DNA of 64,000 nucleotides from Mariniblastus sp. (GCA_029251085.1 JAQXDZ010000102.1:78532-142531); one strand, 5' to 3'; numbered from the stretch's first letter, positions 9,025-19,357 are shown. Program-made: numbers and translations. Notes: generated by a model from the letters alone, not told the origin.

Positions 9025-12000
9025 ATGAACTCTAATTTTTCAATCACTTTGCTGCTCTTTTGTTTCGCCCTTTCGAAACCATCGGTCGCTGAAGAACCGG
9101 TAGATTTTGCAAGGGACATTCAGCCAATTCTTGCTGAAAACTGCTATTTCTGTCACGGGCCCGATGCCAAACAGCGCGCCTCCGACCTCCGACTCGATAT
9201 TGAAGAGGATGCAAAACAGTCAATCATCGCGGGGGATGCTAATTCCAGTGAATTGTATTCCCGCATTCGATCCGATGATCCTGACGAACAAATGCCGCCG
9301 CCGGATTCACACCGAAGCTTAACCCCCGACCAGATTTCATTGATCCAAAAATGGATCGATCAAGGCGGAAAGTGGGGGCAACACTGGGCCTACAAACCGA
9401 TCGTGAAGCCGGAGATCGAGGCGAGTAACGCGATTGATTTTTTTGTCCAACAACAACTTCATCAGCAGGGTCTTCAGTTTTCACCGATTGCCGATCGCCG
9501 AACATTGCTTCGACGCGTCAGCCTCGACCTCACCGGTTTACCACCAACCGTTGAGCAAATCGATACGTTCCTTGCCGACTCTTCACCGGACGCCTATCAG
9601 CAAATGGTCGAGAGAATGCTCCAATCACCTGCCTATGGTGAACGCATGGCCTGGGACTGGCTCGATTCAGCAAGGTACGCCGATACCAATGGCTACCAAG
9701 GTGATAACGAACGGACCATGTGGCCGTGGCGAGATTGGGTAATTGGTGCGTTCAATGACAACCTCCCCTTCGATCAGTTTTCTAAATGGCAAATCGCTGG
9801 CGACCTATTAACCAAACCGACCGAAGAACAAATTCTGGCAACCGGATTCAATCGAAATCATCCCATCAATGGCGAAGGCGGCAGGATCCCAGAGGAGAAC
9901 CGCATCGACTATGTGATGGACATGACGGAAACGACCGGCACCGTCTGGCTGAGCCTGACCTTCAATTGCTGTCGCTGCCATGACCATAAATACGATCAAC
10001 TGACACAGGATGACTATTACAGTCTCTTTGCATTTTTTAATCAAACTCCAGTAACCGGCGCTGGCGGCAATGCCCAAACGGCGCCGGTACTGTCTGTGCC
10101 TGACCAGCCTCAACGACTGCAACTGGCAAAACTAAAGAATGAATTATCAAAATTTGAATCAGAACAAAAACGTCTTATCGGTGCACTCAACCAGAAACAG
10201 AGTGACTGGGAATTAGCCCAAACCAAACAATTACAGGAAATAAATACGTGGTCAGTCTGGCACCCCGAATCCTACTCCGCCCAGAAGGCCGATTTAGGTT
10301 ATTCCAATGATGGTTCGCTGCTCACCTCGGGAGCAAATCCCGCCAACGATAATTACGAACTCACTGGCAAATCAGATCTCGCCACTATCCAAGCCATTCG
10401 CTTGGAAACCCTGAAACACGCGTCGATGACTGCCGGTGGTCTCACGCGATCGAACAGTTCCAATTTTGTCTTAACTGATTTTGCCGCATATCTCATCGAA
10501 CCGGGAAAGCCTCCGACCCGTCTTCCATTCAAACAAGCACAAGCTGATTACGAACAACCGGGTCATGGTGCCCAATTAGCGATCGATGCAAATGCCCAAT
10601 CAGGATGGGCTGTCTGGGCTTCCAATAAGAATATGCAGCAGGAGCACGAGGCCATCTTCTCGTTTGAAAAACCAGTCACCTTGTCGCCTGATGCAAAAAT
10701 CAAATTCGTACTCAAACACGAATCAGTACACAAACAACACAATATTGGGAGACTGAGAATCTCCCTCACCGAACAGAACAACCCGACGCTCGCTGGCGAT
10801 ACAAAACAGTTACTGGCGGCTTTGCAGCAACCGATTGATTCGCGGTCGCCGGCGCAACTCAAACTAATTCAACAAAAACACTTCGAATCTGATACGGATT
10901 ACCAAACGCAAGCCACCAAGATCGAATCCATTAACAGTCAAATTAAAACGCGGGCGAAAGGGTACCCCAAGGTCATGGTCATGGCGGATGGCCCCAAACT
11001 TCGTAAAACATATCGGTTAAACCGGGGATCCTACGAAGACCCATTAAACGAAGTCTCCATGCGTGTGCCTGAAATGCTGGCCGCGCTGCCGAAAAACATT
11101 ACCCCCAACCGACTTGCGCTTGCCAACTGGCTTTTCTCAGTCGACAACCCTCTGACACCGCGCGTTTCAATCAATCGAATTTGGGCCAAGTTTTTCAACA
11201 CAGGATTAGTCAAAACATTAGAGGATTTTGGCGTTCAGGGTGAACCACCGAGCCATCCAAAATTACTGGACTGGTTGGCTGCTGAATATCGAGATTGCGG
11301 TTGGGACACGAAACACATGATCCGCTTAATTTTAAACAGTCGAACCTATCGCCAATCCTCCCACACGTCTTCTCACTTGCTCGAACTCGACCCAGACAAC
11401 CGTCTCCTCGCGCGCGCATCGAGGTTTCGAATTCCCTCGTGGATGATCCGTGACTACGCCCTCGCATCGAGCGGGCGGTTGGTGCGAAAAATTGGCGGCC
11501 GCCCGGTGAATAGCTATCAACCGAAGGGGGTCTGGGAAGAAGCAAGTTTCGGTAAAAAGACTTATCGGCAAGATTCAGGAGACGCTCTTTACCGAAGATC
11601 GATCTACACATTTTGGCGTCGGATCGCCGCGCCGACCATGATTTTTGACAATGCCGACCGGATGACATGCTCCGTCATTTCCTACCGGACGAACACGCCG
11701 CTTCACGCCTTGAACACCCTTAACAACACGACCTACGTCGAAGCAGCTCGACTGCTCGCCAGTAGCGTCTTGAAAGAAAAATTAACCGACCAGGAAACAC
11801 TTGATAAAATTTACCAACGGGTCGTGACGCGTTTACCCCGGGAAAAAGAAATTCCAATTCTCCTTGCCGGACTGGCCCACGATCGGCAACAATTTGCCGC
11901 TCATAATGACAACGTTATTTCTTTCCTAGGAGTCGGAGATTCACCTGTCGAACCCAATCTCGACCCTGTTGAATTAGCCTCGTGGACCAATCTCTGTATC

Positions 12001-12039
12001 GCCGTTTTAAATCTCGATGAAAGCCTTACACGCCAATAG
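9025..12039 (+). CDS. PSCyt1-DUF1549-DUF1553 secreted cytochrome-like protein (second copy)
   Basis: A 1004-residue paralogue of the protein encoded at 4548. It has a signal peptide (about 1-22), PSCyt1 with haem motif C40-Y-F-C43-H44, DUF1549 (about 130-345) with C315-C-R-C318-H319 followed by D-H-K-Y-D, a long coiled or linker insertion with beta-rich sequence (about 360-620), and DUF1553 (about 680-935). The DUF1549 motif has an extra cysteine (C315-C316) that the first copy lacks. Domain order and spacing otherwise match, but the middle regions differ strongly, so the two copies likely handle different substrates or partners. It is followed by its own DUF1501 partner, so the region holds two full modules in tandem rather than one with a duplicated gene. 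Confidence 0.9.
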   Translation: MNSNFSITLLLFCFALSKPSVAEEPVDFARDIQPILAENCYFCHGPDAKQRASDLRLDIEEDAKQSIIAGDANSSELYSRIRSDDPDEQMPPPDSHRSLTPDQISLIQKWIDQGGKWGQHWAYKPIVKPEIEASNAIDFFVQQQLHQQGLQFSPIADRRTLLRRVSLDLTGLPPTVEQIDTFLADSSPDAYQQMVERMLQSPAYGERMAWDWLDSARYADTNGYQGDNERTMWPWRDWVIGAFNDNLPFDQFSKWQIAGDLLTKPTEEQILATGFNRNHPINGEGGRIPEENRIDYVMDMTETTGTVWLSLTFNCCRCHDHKYDQLTQDDYYSLFAFFNQTPVTGAGGNAQTAPVLSVPDQPQRLQLAKLKNELSKFESEQKRLIGALNQKQSDWELAQTKQLQEINTWSVWHPESYSAQKADLGYSNDGSLLTSGANPANDNYELTGKSDLATIQAIRLETLKHASMTAGGLTRSNSSNFVLTDFAAYLIEPGKPPTRLPFKQAQADYEQPGHGAQLAIDANAQSGWAVWASNKNMQQEHEAIFSFEKPVTLSPDAKIKFVLKHESVHKQHNIGRLRISLTEQNNPTLAGDTKQLLAALQQPIDSRSPAQLKLIQQKHFESDTDYQTQATKIESINSQIKTRAKGYPKVMVMADGPKLRKTYRLNRGSYEDPLNEVSMRVPEMLAALPKNITPNRLALANWLFSVDNPLTPRVSINRIWAKFFNTGLVKTLEDFGVQGEPPSHPKLLDWLAAEYRDCGWDTKHMIRLILNSRTYRQSSHTSSHLLELDPDNRLLARASRFRIPSWMIRDYALASSGRLVRKIGGRPVNSYQPKGVWEEASFGKKTYRQDSGDALYRRSIYTFWRRIAAPTMIFDNADRMTCSVISYRTNTPLHALNTLNNTTYVEAARLLASSVLKEKLTDQETLDKIYQRVVTRLPREKEIPILLAGLAHDRQQFAAHNDNVISFLGVGDSPVEPNLDPVELASWTNLCIAVLNLDESLTRQ

Positions 12040-12093
12040 GCCAAGTAAATAGTTAAATTTAGGACACCCAAATTTTAAGAACACGTGCCGGCT

Positions 12094-13560
12094 ATGAATC
12101 CTCATGAACAACAAAAATTGCATTCGACCCGGCGCGAGTTCTTTGGTCGCACGGCCAATGGAATCGGATCCGCCGCGTTGGCGAGCCTGTTGAATCGTTC
12201 GACACTTGCTGGTGAAAGACGCCCCGAGCCGCGCACTGGCGGCCTCCCCGGAATCCCTCATTTTGCCCCCAAAGCGAAACGTGTGATTGCGCTGATTCAA
12301 AACGGTGGCCCTTCTCATGCTGATCTTTTTGACTGGAAACCAAAGTTAGCTCAAATGCACGGCCAGCCTGTGCCCGAAGAATTCGTCGCAGGCAAACGAT
12401 TCAGCACAATGACTGGAAAGCCAGATGGAAAATTAATGCTGGCTCCCATCGAGCCATTTCACCAGCGAGGAAATTCCGGAGCCTGGGTCAGTGACATGCT
12501 CCCCTACACTGCTTCGATTGCGGATGAATTAACATTTCTAAAAGGCATGCACACGGATGCGGTCAACCATGCTCCGGCAATTAGCTTCTTATTGAGCGGC
12601 GCCCAGATACCGGGTCGGCCAACACTGGGAAGCTGGATGAATTACGGTCTGGGGAGCGAAGTAGATGATCTTCCTAATTTCATCGTCATGACCTCCGTTT
12701 CAAAAAATACAACCTGCGGGCAAATCTTTTACGACTTCTATTGGGGCAGTGGCTTTTTACCTTCCAAACATCAGGGGGTTAAATTCCGCGGATCTGGTGA
12801 TCCGGTCCTCTACCTTTCGAATCCCGACGGCATTACACGTGAAATGCGCCGCGGTTGGCTGGACAACATCGCTAGATTAAACCAAATGCAGCTTGAAGAA
12901 TTTGGCGACCCGGAAATTGCAACTCGAATCGCTCAATATGAAATGGCCTTTCAAATGCAGGCAAGTGTGCCAGAGTTGACTGACCTGTCCGACGAACCCC
13001 GTGCCATTCTTGACATGTATGGTCCCGGCGTCGAAGAACCCGGCTCGTTTGCCCACAACTGCTTGATGGCTCGCCGACTTGCCGAACGAGGTGTCAGTTT
13101 CACTCAACTCATGCACGCCGGTTGGGACCAGCACCGAAGTTTAACAACAGAATTTTATACTCAATGTCGGGATACCGATCAGGCAAGTGCTGCCTTGGTA
13201 ATGGACCTGAAACAACGTGGAATGCTGGACGACACGCTCGTAGTCTGGAGTGGAGAATTCGGACGCACCCCATTTATTCAGGGAGATATTAACAATCGAA
13301 AACAGTGGGGACGTGACCACCATCCCTACGCCTACACGACGTGGATGGCCGGCGGAGGCCTCAAGCCCGGATTGAGCTACGGCGAAACTGATGAACTGGC
13401 GATGAACGTCGCCAGTGATGGTGTTCACATCCATGACCTACAGGCGACGCTCCTGCATCTCCTTGGAATTAACCACGAAGAATTAACCTACCGGTTTCAA
13501 GGCAGACAATTTCGACTGACCGATGTCCACGGTCGGGTTGTTCAGGAAATTCTGGCTTAG
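12094..13560 (+). CDS. DUF1501 protein with Tat signal (second copy)
   Basis: About 488 residues, paralogous to the protein encoded at 7474. The twin-arginine signal is S-T-R-R-E-F-F-G. Conserved blocks are present: Q-N-G-G-P-S-H-A-D-L-F-D, G-S-W-M-N-Y-G-L-G-S, H-A-G-W-D-Q-H, S-G-E-F-G-R-T-P and G-R-D-H-H-P. Where the first copy has W-D-H-H-G this one has W-D-Q-H-R, one His fewer at the putative metal site. I prefer the ATG at 12094; a GTG at 12085 in the same frame would add three residues. The stop codon sits inside a 14-base tandem duplication (see repeat at 13550). It completes the second cytochrome/DUF1501 module. Confidence 0.9.
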   Translation: MNPHEQQKLHSTRREFFGRTANGIGSAALASLLNRSTLAGERRPEPRTGGLPGIPHFAPKAKRVIALIQNGGPSHADLFDWKPKLAQMHGQPVPEEFVAGKRFSTMTGKPDGKLMLAPIEPFHQRGNSGAWVSDMLPYTASIADELTFLKGMHTDAVNHAPAISFLLSGAQIPGRPTLGSWMNYGLGSEVDDLPNFIVMTSVSKNTTCGQIFYDFYWGSGFLPSKHQGVKFRGSGDPVLYLSNPDGITREMRRGWLDNIARLNQMQLEEFGDPEIATRIAQYEMAFQMQASVPELTDLSDEPRAILDMYGPGVEEPGSFAHNCLMARRLAERGVSFTQLMHAGWDQHRSLTTEFYTQCRDTDQASAALVMDLKQRGMLDDTLVVWSGEFGRTPFIQGDINNRKQWGRDHHPYAYTTWMAGGGLKPGLSYGETDELAMNVASDGVHIHDLQATLLHLLGINHEELTYRFQGRQFRLTDVHGRVVQEILA

Positions 13561-13581
13561 CTTTTCTGGCTTAGCTTTTCT
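13550..13581. repeat. 14-bp tandem duplication across a stop codon
   Basis: The unit TTCTGGCTTAGCTT occurs at 13550-13563 and again at 13564-13577, followed by a partial third copy TTCT. The first copy contains the TAG stop of the DUF1501 gene. A slippage duplication here leaves the protein unchanged because the stop lies in the first copy. Confidence 0.9.
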
Positions 13582-13732
13582 TTACCGAGGTGGATCGCGA
13601 AACGCCTGCACAAGCCAGTCAAAATCCAGCCATTGAAAGCTCTCAGATTTTCAGAAATTCCATACTAAAGAAACTTTTCTCTGATACCATGGATCGGCTA
13701 AAGCTCCTTTTCTGGCACTCGAGGGCCAATCA

Positions 13733-15727
13733 TTGACAACACCTGAACCTGTTTTTCCGAACGAGACCTCACGGCGCGATCCGGCACATCGTCGCACCGA
13801 AAAAAAGATAAATGAGACCTGCACTGAGCCTACCTGGACACTCGATCAAGCGAGAGACCTATACGGCATTCAGCGTTGGGGACTGGACTATTTTGGAATC
13901 TCCGAATCGGGAAGCGCTACCGTTGAGGCACCAACACCGGCGGGTGTGAAAACGATTGAGTTCTCTGAAATACTCGATGGTCTCAAAGAACGCGGACTCG
14001 ATATGCCGGTCATGCTCCGGTTCGAAAATCTAGTCGATGACCGCATTACGCAACTCCACCAAGGATTTGCATCCGCCATCGCCCAGACCAATTACAAGAG
14101 TGAGTATCGTGGCGTTTTTCCAATCAAGGTTAATCAGCAGAGTCAGGTGATTGCCGAAATCGCGAGGTTCGGCGAGCGCTTCAATTACGGGCTCGAAGCC
14201 GGAAGTAAAGCTGAACTCTTGATCGCATTGGCGACCCTTCCATCTCCTGAAAGCCTGATCATTTGCAATGGCTATAAAGATTTAGAATACATCGATCTCG
14301 GACTCCGAGCACTTTCAATGGGACTTCAGGTCTTTTTCGTCATTGAAACGCCCAAGGAACTACCGATGATCCTTGACCGCGCAAAACACTGGGGAGTCAC
14401 GCCTTGCATTGGCGTGCGACTAAAACTCTCCACCGCCGTTGATGGACACTGGAGTCGGGATGCCGGAGATCGCAGCCTATTTGGTTTATCGACGCTGCAG
14501 TTGATTGAAATCATCGACAGCCTCCGTGAAGCTGGAATGCTGAACTCGTTAAAAATGCTGCATTTCCATCTCGGCAGCCAAGTACCTAACATTCGCAACG
14601 TCCGTGACGGCATTACCGAAGCTTGTCGATTTTATGTCAACCTCATCAAGGAAGGGGCGCCGATGGGATATTTTGACATCGGCGGGGGACTCGCCGTCGA
14701 CTACGACGGATCGGCCAGCATCGATGGGCACAGTCGAAACTACGACCTCGACGAATACTGCGTCGATATTGTCGAGGCAATCATGGCCGCGTTCAGTCCC
14801 CATGAAATCCCTCACCCTACAATTATTTCCGAATCGGGCCGGTGGACTGTCGCACCTATGTCCGTGCTTCTGTTTAACATCCTCGATGTCAATGACTTCC
14901 AACCGCAACCACTTCCCGATCCGCTTCCAGAAAACATTCATTCGTCCATTGATTTCCTGATTGACACGCTGCGCCATATCGAAGTTCGACGCCTTCAAGA
15001 AAACTTCAACGATGCTATTTACTACCGCGATCAGGCGCGAAAAGCATTTCAGATTGGAGAACTAAGCCTTCGTGAACGAGCACTTGCTGAAAACATCTGC
15101 CTAACAATCCTTCACCAAATCGCCGACCGCGTGCCGGAAATGACTCGCCCTCCGGCAAGCCTGCAATCTATCAAAGACTCGCTCTCAGATATCTATTACG
15201 GCAATTTTAGTGTTTTCCAATCACTACCGGACGCATGGGCCATCCAGCAAGTTTTCCCCGTGATGCCATTGCAACGACTCGACGAGGAACCGACTCGAAA
15301 CGCCATCATTGGGGACTTAACCTGCGATTGTGACGGCCAACTCAACCAATTCGTAGGAACTAAGTCCAACACCAATACACTTAGACTGCACCCAATTATC
15401 GAAGGTGAAGAGTATTGCCTCGGTGTATTCCTGGTCGGAGCTTATCAGGAAACGCTAGGCGATCTACACAATTTATTCGGTGACACTCATGTCGTCAGCG
15501 TCAGAGTTACCAGCGAAGGGAAATTGGAATTTGTCCACGAACTCGAAGGCGATAGCATTCGAGATGTATTAAGTTACGTTGAGTACCAAACAGAAGAATT
15601 ATTTTCTCAATTCGAAAAACGTACAGACACCGCTTTAAGTGACGGGAAAATTAGTGTCACCCAACGGAGCGAAATCTTGAACCTGTTTAGCGAGAGTCTC
15701 CGCGGATATACTTATTTCGAACACTAA
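13733..15727 (+). CDS. speA: Biosynthetic arginine decarboxylase
   Basis: A 664-residue PLP enzyme that decarboxylates arginine to agmatine, the first step of the agmatine route to putrescine and polyamines; cytoplasmic. The length and layout match the SpeA family (fold-III, group IV decarboxylase): W-G-L-D-Y-F near 49-54, the PLP lysine K132 in F-P-I-K-V-N-Q, G-L-E-A-G-S-K-A-E-L after it, H-L-G-S-Q near 281, the glycine-rich F-D-I-G-G-G-L-A-V-D-Y-D for phosphate binding, and S-E-S-G-R. The start appears to be TTG at 13733: an upstream ATG at 13689 is in another frame, and later ATGs would remove conserved sequence. No agmatinase or agmatine deiminase gene is next to it. Confidence 0.93.
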   Translation: MTTPEPVFPNETSRRDPAHRRTEKKINETCTEPTWTLDQARDLYGIQRWGLDYFGISESGSATVEAPTPAGVKTIEFSEILDGLKERGLDMPVMLRFENLVDDRITQLHQGFASAIAQTNYKSEYRGVFPIKVNQQSQVIAEIARFGERFNYGLEAGSKAELLIALATLPSPESLIICNGYKDLEYIDLGLRALSMGLQVFFVIETPKELPMILDRAKHWGVTPCIGVRLKLSTAVDGHWSRDAGDRSLFGLSTLQLIEIIDSLREAGMLNSLKMLHFHLGSQVPNIRNVRDGITEACRFYVNLIKEGAPMGYFDIGGGLAVDYDGSASIDGHSRNYDLDEYCVDIVEAIMAAFSPHEIPHPTIISESGRWTVAPMSVLLFNILDVNDFQPQPLPDPLPENIHSSIDFLIDTLRHIEVRRLQENFNDAIYYRDQARKAFQIGELSLRERALAENICLTILHQIADRVPEMTRPPASLQSIKDSLSDIYYGNFSVFQSLPDAWAIQQVFPVMPLQRLDEEPTRNAIIGDLTCDCDGQLNQFVGTKSNTNTLRLHPIIEGEEYCLGVFLVGAYQETLGDLHNLFGDTHVVSVRVTSEGKLEFVHELEGDSIRDVLSYVEYQTEELFSQFEKRTDTALSDGKISVTQRSEILNLFSESLRGYTYFEH

Positions 15728-15765
15728 ACTTTCTTGCCTTCCACCACAGAAATGAAAGAGGAATC

Positions 15766-18042
15766 ATGGGTGCGCGTTTTATCTTAAGCCTGACAATCTT
15801 GTTCGGGTTGATTTCTACCGGCATTTCTCAAACGCTGCTCGTCGAGGCAGAGAGTTTTTCAGAACCTGGAGGCTGGAAACTCGACACCCAGTTCATTCAT
15901 GAAATGGGCTCTCCCTATCTACTTGCACACGGCCTTGGAAAACCAGTGGCCGATGCAAAAACGACAATCGATTTCCCGGCAACCGGACGCTACACCGTTT
16001 GGGTTCGCACAAAGGACTGGGTAGCTCGCTGGAAGGCACCGGGCCAACCCGGAAAATTTGAATTGCACATCAATGGCACGCCACTGGAGCAACCGTTTGG
16101 GGTGAAAGGGGAAAACTGGTTCTGGCAAAACGGTGGAACGGTACAAATTGATAAAAAGCAAAACGAATTAACACTTCATGACCTGACCGGTTTTGACGGT
16201 CGCTGCGATGCCATTGCATTCTCGCTTGATCCCGACTGGACTCCTCCTGTAACAACCGAAGTCTTTCCGTCTTGGCGTCGGAAGTTGTCAAACATCTCCG
16301 AAAAACCAATCAATCAAAGTGGTTATGATTTGGTAGTTATTGGTGGAGGCTATGCCGGAGTTGCAGCCTCTTTGTCAGCTGCCAGAATGGGCTGCACCGT
16401 CGCTTTGGTTCAAAACCGAGGCGTCTTAGGAGGAAATGGTTCGAGTGAAGTTCGGGTTTGGGCGAAGGGAAATATTCGTCGAGGCCGTTACCCGAGAATT
16501 GGCGAAATCGTCAACGAATTTTCAGACCAGGCCAAAAAATCCCCCGGCACCTACGAAGAATTCGAAGATGACAAAAAAGAGACATTGGTTCGGGCCGAAA
16601 AAAACATCGACCTGTTCCTTGATCATCATGCCTACCAAGTTGAACTGGCTTCTGAAAATTCAATTAAGTCCATTCTCGCATTCGACACGCGCTCCGGAGC
16701 AATCAAACGGTTCTCCGGCACCCAATTTGTAGACTGCACTGGCCACGGCACGATTGGAACTCTCGCCGGCGCGAAGAATGACATGACTCCCGCGGGTCGA
16801 ATGGGAATGAGCAACATGTGGCGTTGGGAAAAGAACTCCCAACCGAGCCAGTTCCCCAAAACTCCGTGGGCCCTGGAACTCACCATGAAAGATTTCCCAT
16901 ACCCTCGTGACTTCCACGGCCAGTGGTTTTGGGAAAGTGGATTCGACAAAGATCCCTTGGCAGATGCTGAAGGAATTCGTGACTGGAATCTCAGAGCAGT
17001 TTACGGTGCGTTCAACGCGATGAAGAATAAAGATGGAGCAGAGCAACACCCTAATGCTTCTTTGACCTGGGTTGCCTTCATTGGAGGGCCGCGTGAATCA
17101 AGAAGACTGCTTGGCGACGTCGTGCTAACGGAAGCCGATATCGTTGGCAAACGAGACTTTCCCGATGGAGTCGTGCCAAGCACCTGGTCCATCGACCTCC
17201 ATTATCCAAAAGAACAATACGCCAAGAAATACCCTGACAATCCTTTCATCTCCAAGGCAGTTCACGGAAAAGGGGTTGATAGGAGTTATGGCTACCCCGT
17301 CCCCTACCGTTGTTTTTACTCAGCCAACATCGACAACCTTTTCATGGCTGGGCGATGCATCAGCGTTACCCATGAGGCATTGGGAACCGTCCGCGTCATG
17401 AAGACTTGCGGAATGATGGGAGAGGTCGTTGGGAAAGCCGCTTCCATTTGCGCCGCTCACCAATGCTCTCCCCGGGAAGTCTACCAAAAATATCTACCAG
17501 AGTTAAAAAGCCTGCTCCAGCTTCCCGGCGGGTCGCATCGCCCAAGCATTGGAGGCAAACTGACCATTCCCGATGTTCCAATCGCGGAGCAACCCAAACC
17601 CGTCGTCGTCAACAAAGGCATCTCACCGAATAAGATCGCAGGGATCGTGATCGATGATCTCTCAGCAACGAAAGCTGGAATCTGGAGCAAGGGAACGGGC
17701 CTAAAAGGCTTTATTGGAAAACACTATGTGTACGCCAGTGCGAACACAGACGCCAAGATTCGATTTACCTGGGAACCGGAGAAAAATGCACGATGCGAAC
17801 TCAGACTCGCCTATCGGCACCATGAAAACCGAACCGAAAAGGCACGGATCACAATTGAACAAGGGATAGAATCGAAGGTAATTTATTTAGATCTCACCAA
17901 AGTGCCGACGCTCGAACACGGTTTCGTATCACTCGGTGAATTCGATCTCAAACAAGGTCAGCCCACGGCAATTATGATGTCTCACGGCAATTCGATTGGC
18001 CACCTTTGCGCCGATGCAATTCAAATCTTACCGGCTAAATAA
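15766..18042 (+). CDS. Secreted FAD-dependent oxidoreductase with flanking beta-sandwich domains
   Basis: A 758-residue exported protein. A signal peptide (about 1-21, ending S-Q) is followed by a beta-sandwich domain (about 22-160; V-E-A-E-S-F opening and G-R-Y-T-V-W-V-R strand) like those often attached to xanthan-lyase or golvesin-type proteins. The FAD_oxidored core begins near 188 with the dinucleotide fingerprint V-I-G-G-G-Y-A-G-V-A-A and continues with G-V-L-G-G-N-G-S-S-E. The FAD end-motif N-I-D-N-L-F-M-A-G-R lies near 522-531. A C-terminal beta domain (about 620-758; R-C-E-L-R-L-A-Y-R-H-H) again resembles golvesin/xanthan-lyase C-terminal modules. The likely role is oxidation of a carbohydrate or related substrate outside the cytoplasm; the exact reaction is unknown. 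AGAGGA precedes the ATG. Confidence 0.82.
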   Translation: MGARFILSLTILFGLISTGISQTLLVEAESFSEPGGWKLDTQFIHEMGSPYLLAHGLGKPVADAKTTIDFPATGRYTVWVRTKDWVARWKAPGQPGKFELHINGTPLEQPFGVKGENWFWQNGGTVQIDKKQNELTLHDLTGFDGRCDAIAFSLDPDWTPPVTTEVFPSWRRKLSNISEKPINQSGYDLVVIGGGYAGVAASLSAARMGCTVALVQNRGVLGGNGSSEVRVWAKGNIRRGRYPRIGEIVNEFSDQAKKSPGTYEEFEDDKKETLVRAEKNIDLFLDHHAYQVELASENSIKSILAFDTRSGAIKRFSGTQFVDCTGHGTIGTLAGAKNDMTPAGRMGMSNMWRWEKNSQPSQFPKTPWALELTMKDFPYPRDFHGQWFWESGFDKDPLADAEGIRDWNLRAVYGAFNAMKNKDGAEQHPNASLTWVAFIGGPRESRRLLGDVVLTEADIVGKRDFPDGVVPSTWSIDLHYPKEQYAKKYPDNPFISKAVHGKGVDRSYGYPVPYRCFYSANIDNLFMAGRCISVTHEALGTVRVMKTCGMMGEVVGKAASICAAHQCSPREVYQKYLPELKSLLQLPGGSHRPSIGGKLTIPDVPIAEQPKPVVVNKGISPNKIAGIVIDDLSATKAGIWSKGTGLKGFIGKHYVYASANTDAKIRFTWEPEKNARCELRLAYRHHENRTEKARITIEQGIESKVIYLDLTKVPTLEHGFVSLGEFDLKQGQPTAIMMSHGNSIGHLCADAIQILPAK

Positions 18043-18100
18043 GTAAACACTTTCGTTTGCCGTATTTTGAATCTCATAAATCGTATTAAAAGTTAAGCAT

Positions 18101-19288
18101 CTATTTATTGAGAGCCTTTCGGTAATCACCAGGCGTCATATTTAACTCTCTTTTGAAAACAACATGTAAGTACTCCGGGTGCTCAAATCCGCAGTTAATG
18201 GCAATCTGCTCGATCGACATATCCGTTTTGGCCAACAGACTTCGCACTTGTTTTAGTTGGCAATTCCTAATTTCCTGTTGGGGAGAATGGCCAAGCAGTT
18301 TTCGCATCCGGCGCTCCAGCGAGCTCCTTGATAATTTTGTATGCTCGAGGACCTGTTTAACTGAAATCCCAAAACACGCATTGGTTCTCAGAAAGCTCAA
18401 CGCATTTGCCAAATCTGGATCCTCAATGGCGTAAACACTGGAAGACTGCCGGAGCGTTACATCCAACGGATCAAAACACTGCAACTGCGGTGCTACCTTT
18501 TCCCCTGCCATCAATTTTGCCAAACATTCTGCTGCAGCAAATCCAATTTGCTCGGAATTGGGCATGACGCTCGAAAGCGGCGGTTCGCAGAGATTGCAAA
18601 TTACTTCGTTATTATCGACTCCCAAAACCGCCACTTGTTCTGGCACAGCGATTTCCGCCCACAGGCAACAATCCAGAATGTTCTTCCCTGCAATATCGTT
18701 GCTCGCCATCACTCCCGCCGGCTTTGGCAACCCTTTTAACCAGTCCGTTATCCGTTTCCGTTCATAGGCCAGTGAAAGTTTACGAGGTTGTTCCATCTCG
18801 CGATTAGACAAACTGTGCCATTTCGATTTTAAAATCGAACACTCATGACGTTTCTTTTTTAATTCGGCGACAAACGACTCTTCCCGTCTCCGCGACCAGG
18901 CTTCCTGATCAAAACCAAGAAATCCAAAACTCCTAAACCCTCGCTCCATAAAGTGCCTCGCACCTAAACGACCGATCGCATGGTCGTCAGAACGCAAAGT
19001 AACAAATTCGCTCTTTCCACTACGGCGATCATTTAAATCAACAAATGGAATTTTTCGAGACCGCACCATTTGAGCAATTTCTGGATTCGTTGAGCGGCAG
19101 ATGATGCCATCGCCATTCCAGTCAATCAACCATTCAGGCGGCCCACCTCGCAGATCCTGTTCTTCAAGAAAAACTGACCAATCGCTCTGAGTTTTTTTAA
19201 AACGCACGATTCCATCAAGCAAATTTCGTCCGTAATTACTTGAAGTCTCTACGATTAAGGCAACGGAATAACGTCTTCGCATATTCAC
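18101..19288 (-). CDS. XylR-family regulator (sugar-binding domain plus AraC HTH), copy 1
   Basis: A 395-residue transcription factor with the E. coli XylR layout: a periplasmic-binding-protein-like ligand domain (about 7-275; S-V-A-L-I-V-E-T-S at the start, V-A-V-L-G-V-D-N-N-E and P-P-L-S-S-V later) and a C-terminal AraC HTH (about 285-395; I-A-I-N-C-G-F-E-H-P-E-Y and T-P-G-D-Y-R-K). It is clearly paralogous to the regulator at 26875-28041. It is divergent from the sulfatase at 19434 with about 145 bases between, so it probably responds to a mono- or oligosaccharide and controls that sulfatase. The ligand is unknown; the name XylR refers to family, not proven xylose binding. Confidence 0.88.
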   Translation of the reverse strand: MNMRRRYSVALIVETSSNYGRNLLDGIVRFKKTQSDWSVFLEEQDLRGGPPEWLIDWNGDGIICRSTNPEIAQMVRSRKIPFVDLNDRRSGKSEFVTLRSDDHAIGRLGARHFMERGFRSFGFLGFDQEAWSRRREESFVAELKKKRHECSILKSKWHSLSNREMEQPRKLSLAYERKRITDWLKGLPKPAGVMASNDIAGKNILDCCLWAEIAVPEQVAVLGVDNNEVICNLCEPPLSSVMPNSEQIGFAAAECLAKLMAGEKVAPQLQCFDPLDVTLRQSSSVYAIEDPDLANALSFLRTNACFGISVKQVLEHTKLSRSSLERRMRKLLGHSPQQEIRNCQLKQVRSLLAKTDMSIEQIAINCGFEHPEYLHVVFKRELNMTPGDYRKALNK

Positions 19289-19357
19289 AACCAGAATTCA
19301 GCAATCAAATTTAAAGGCATGGAATCCAACAACGCTCATGGATTAGAATAAGATCGG

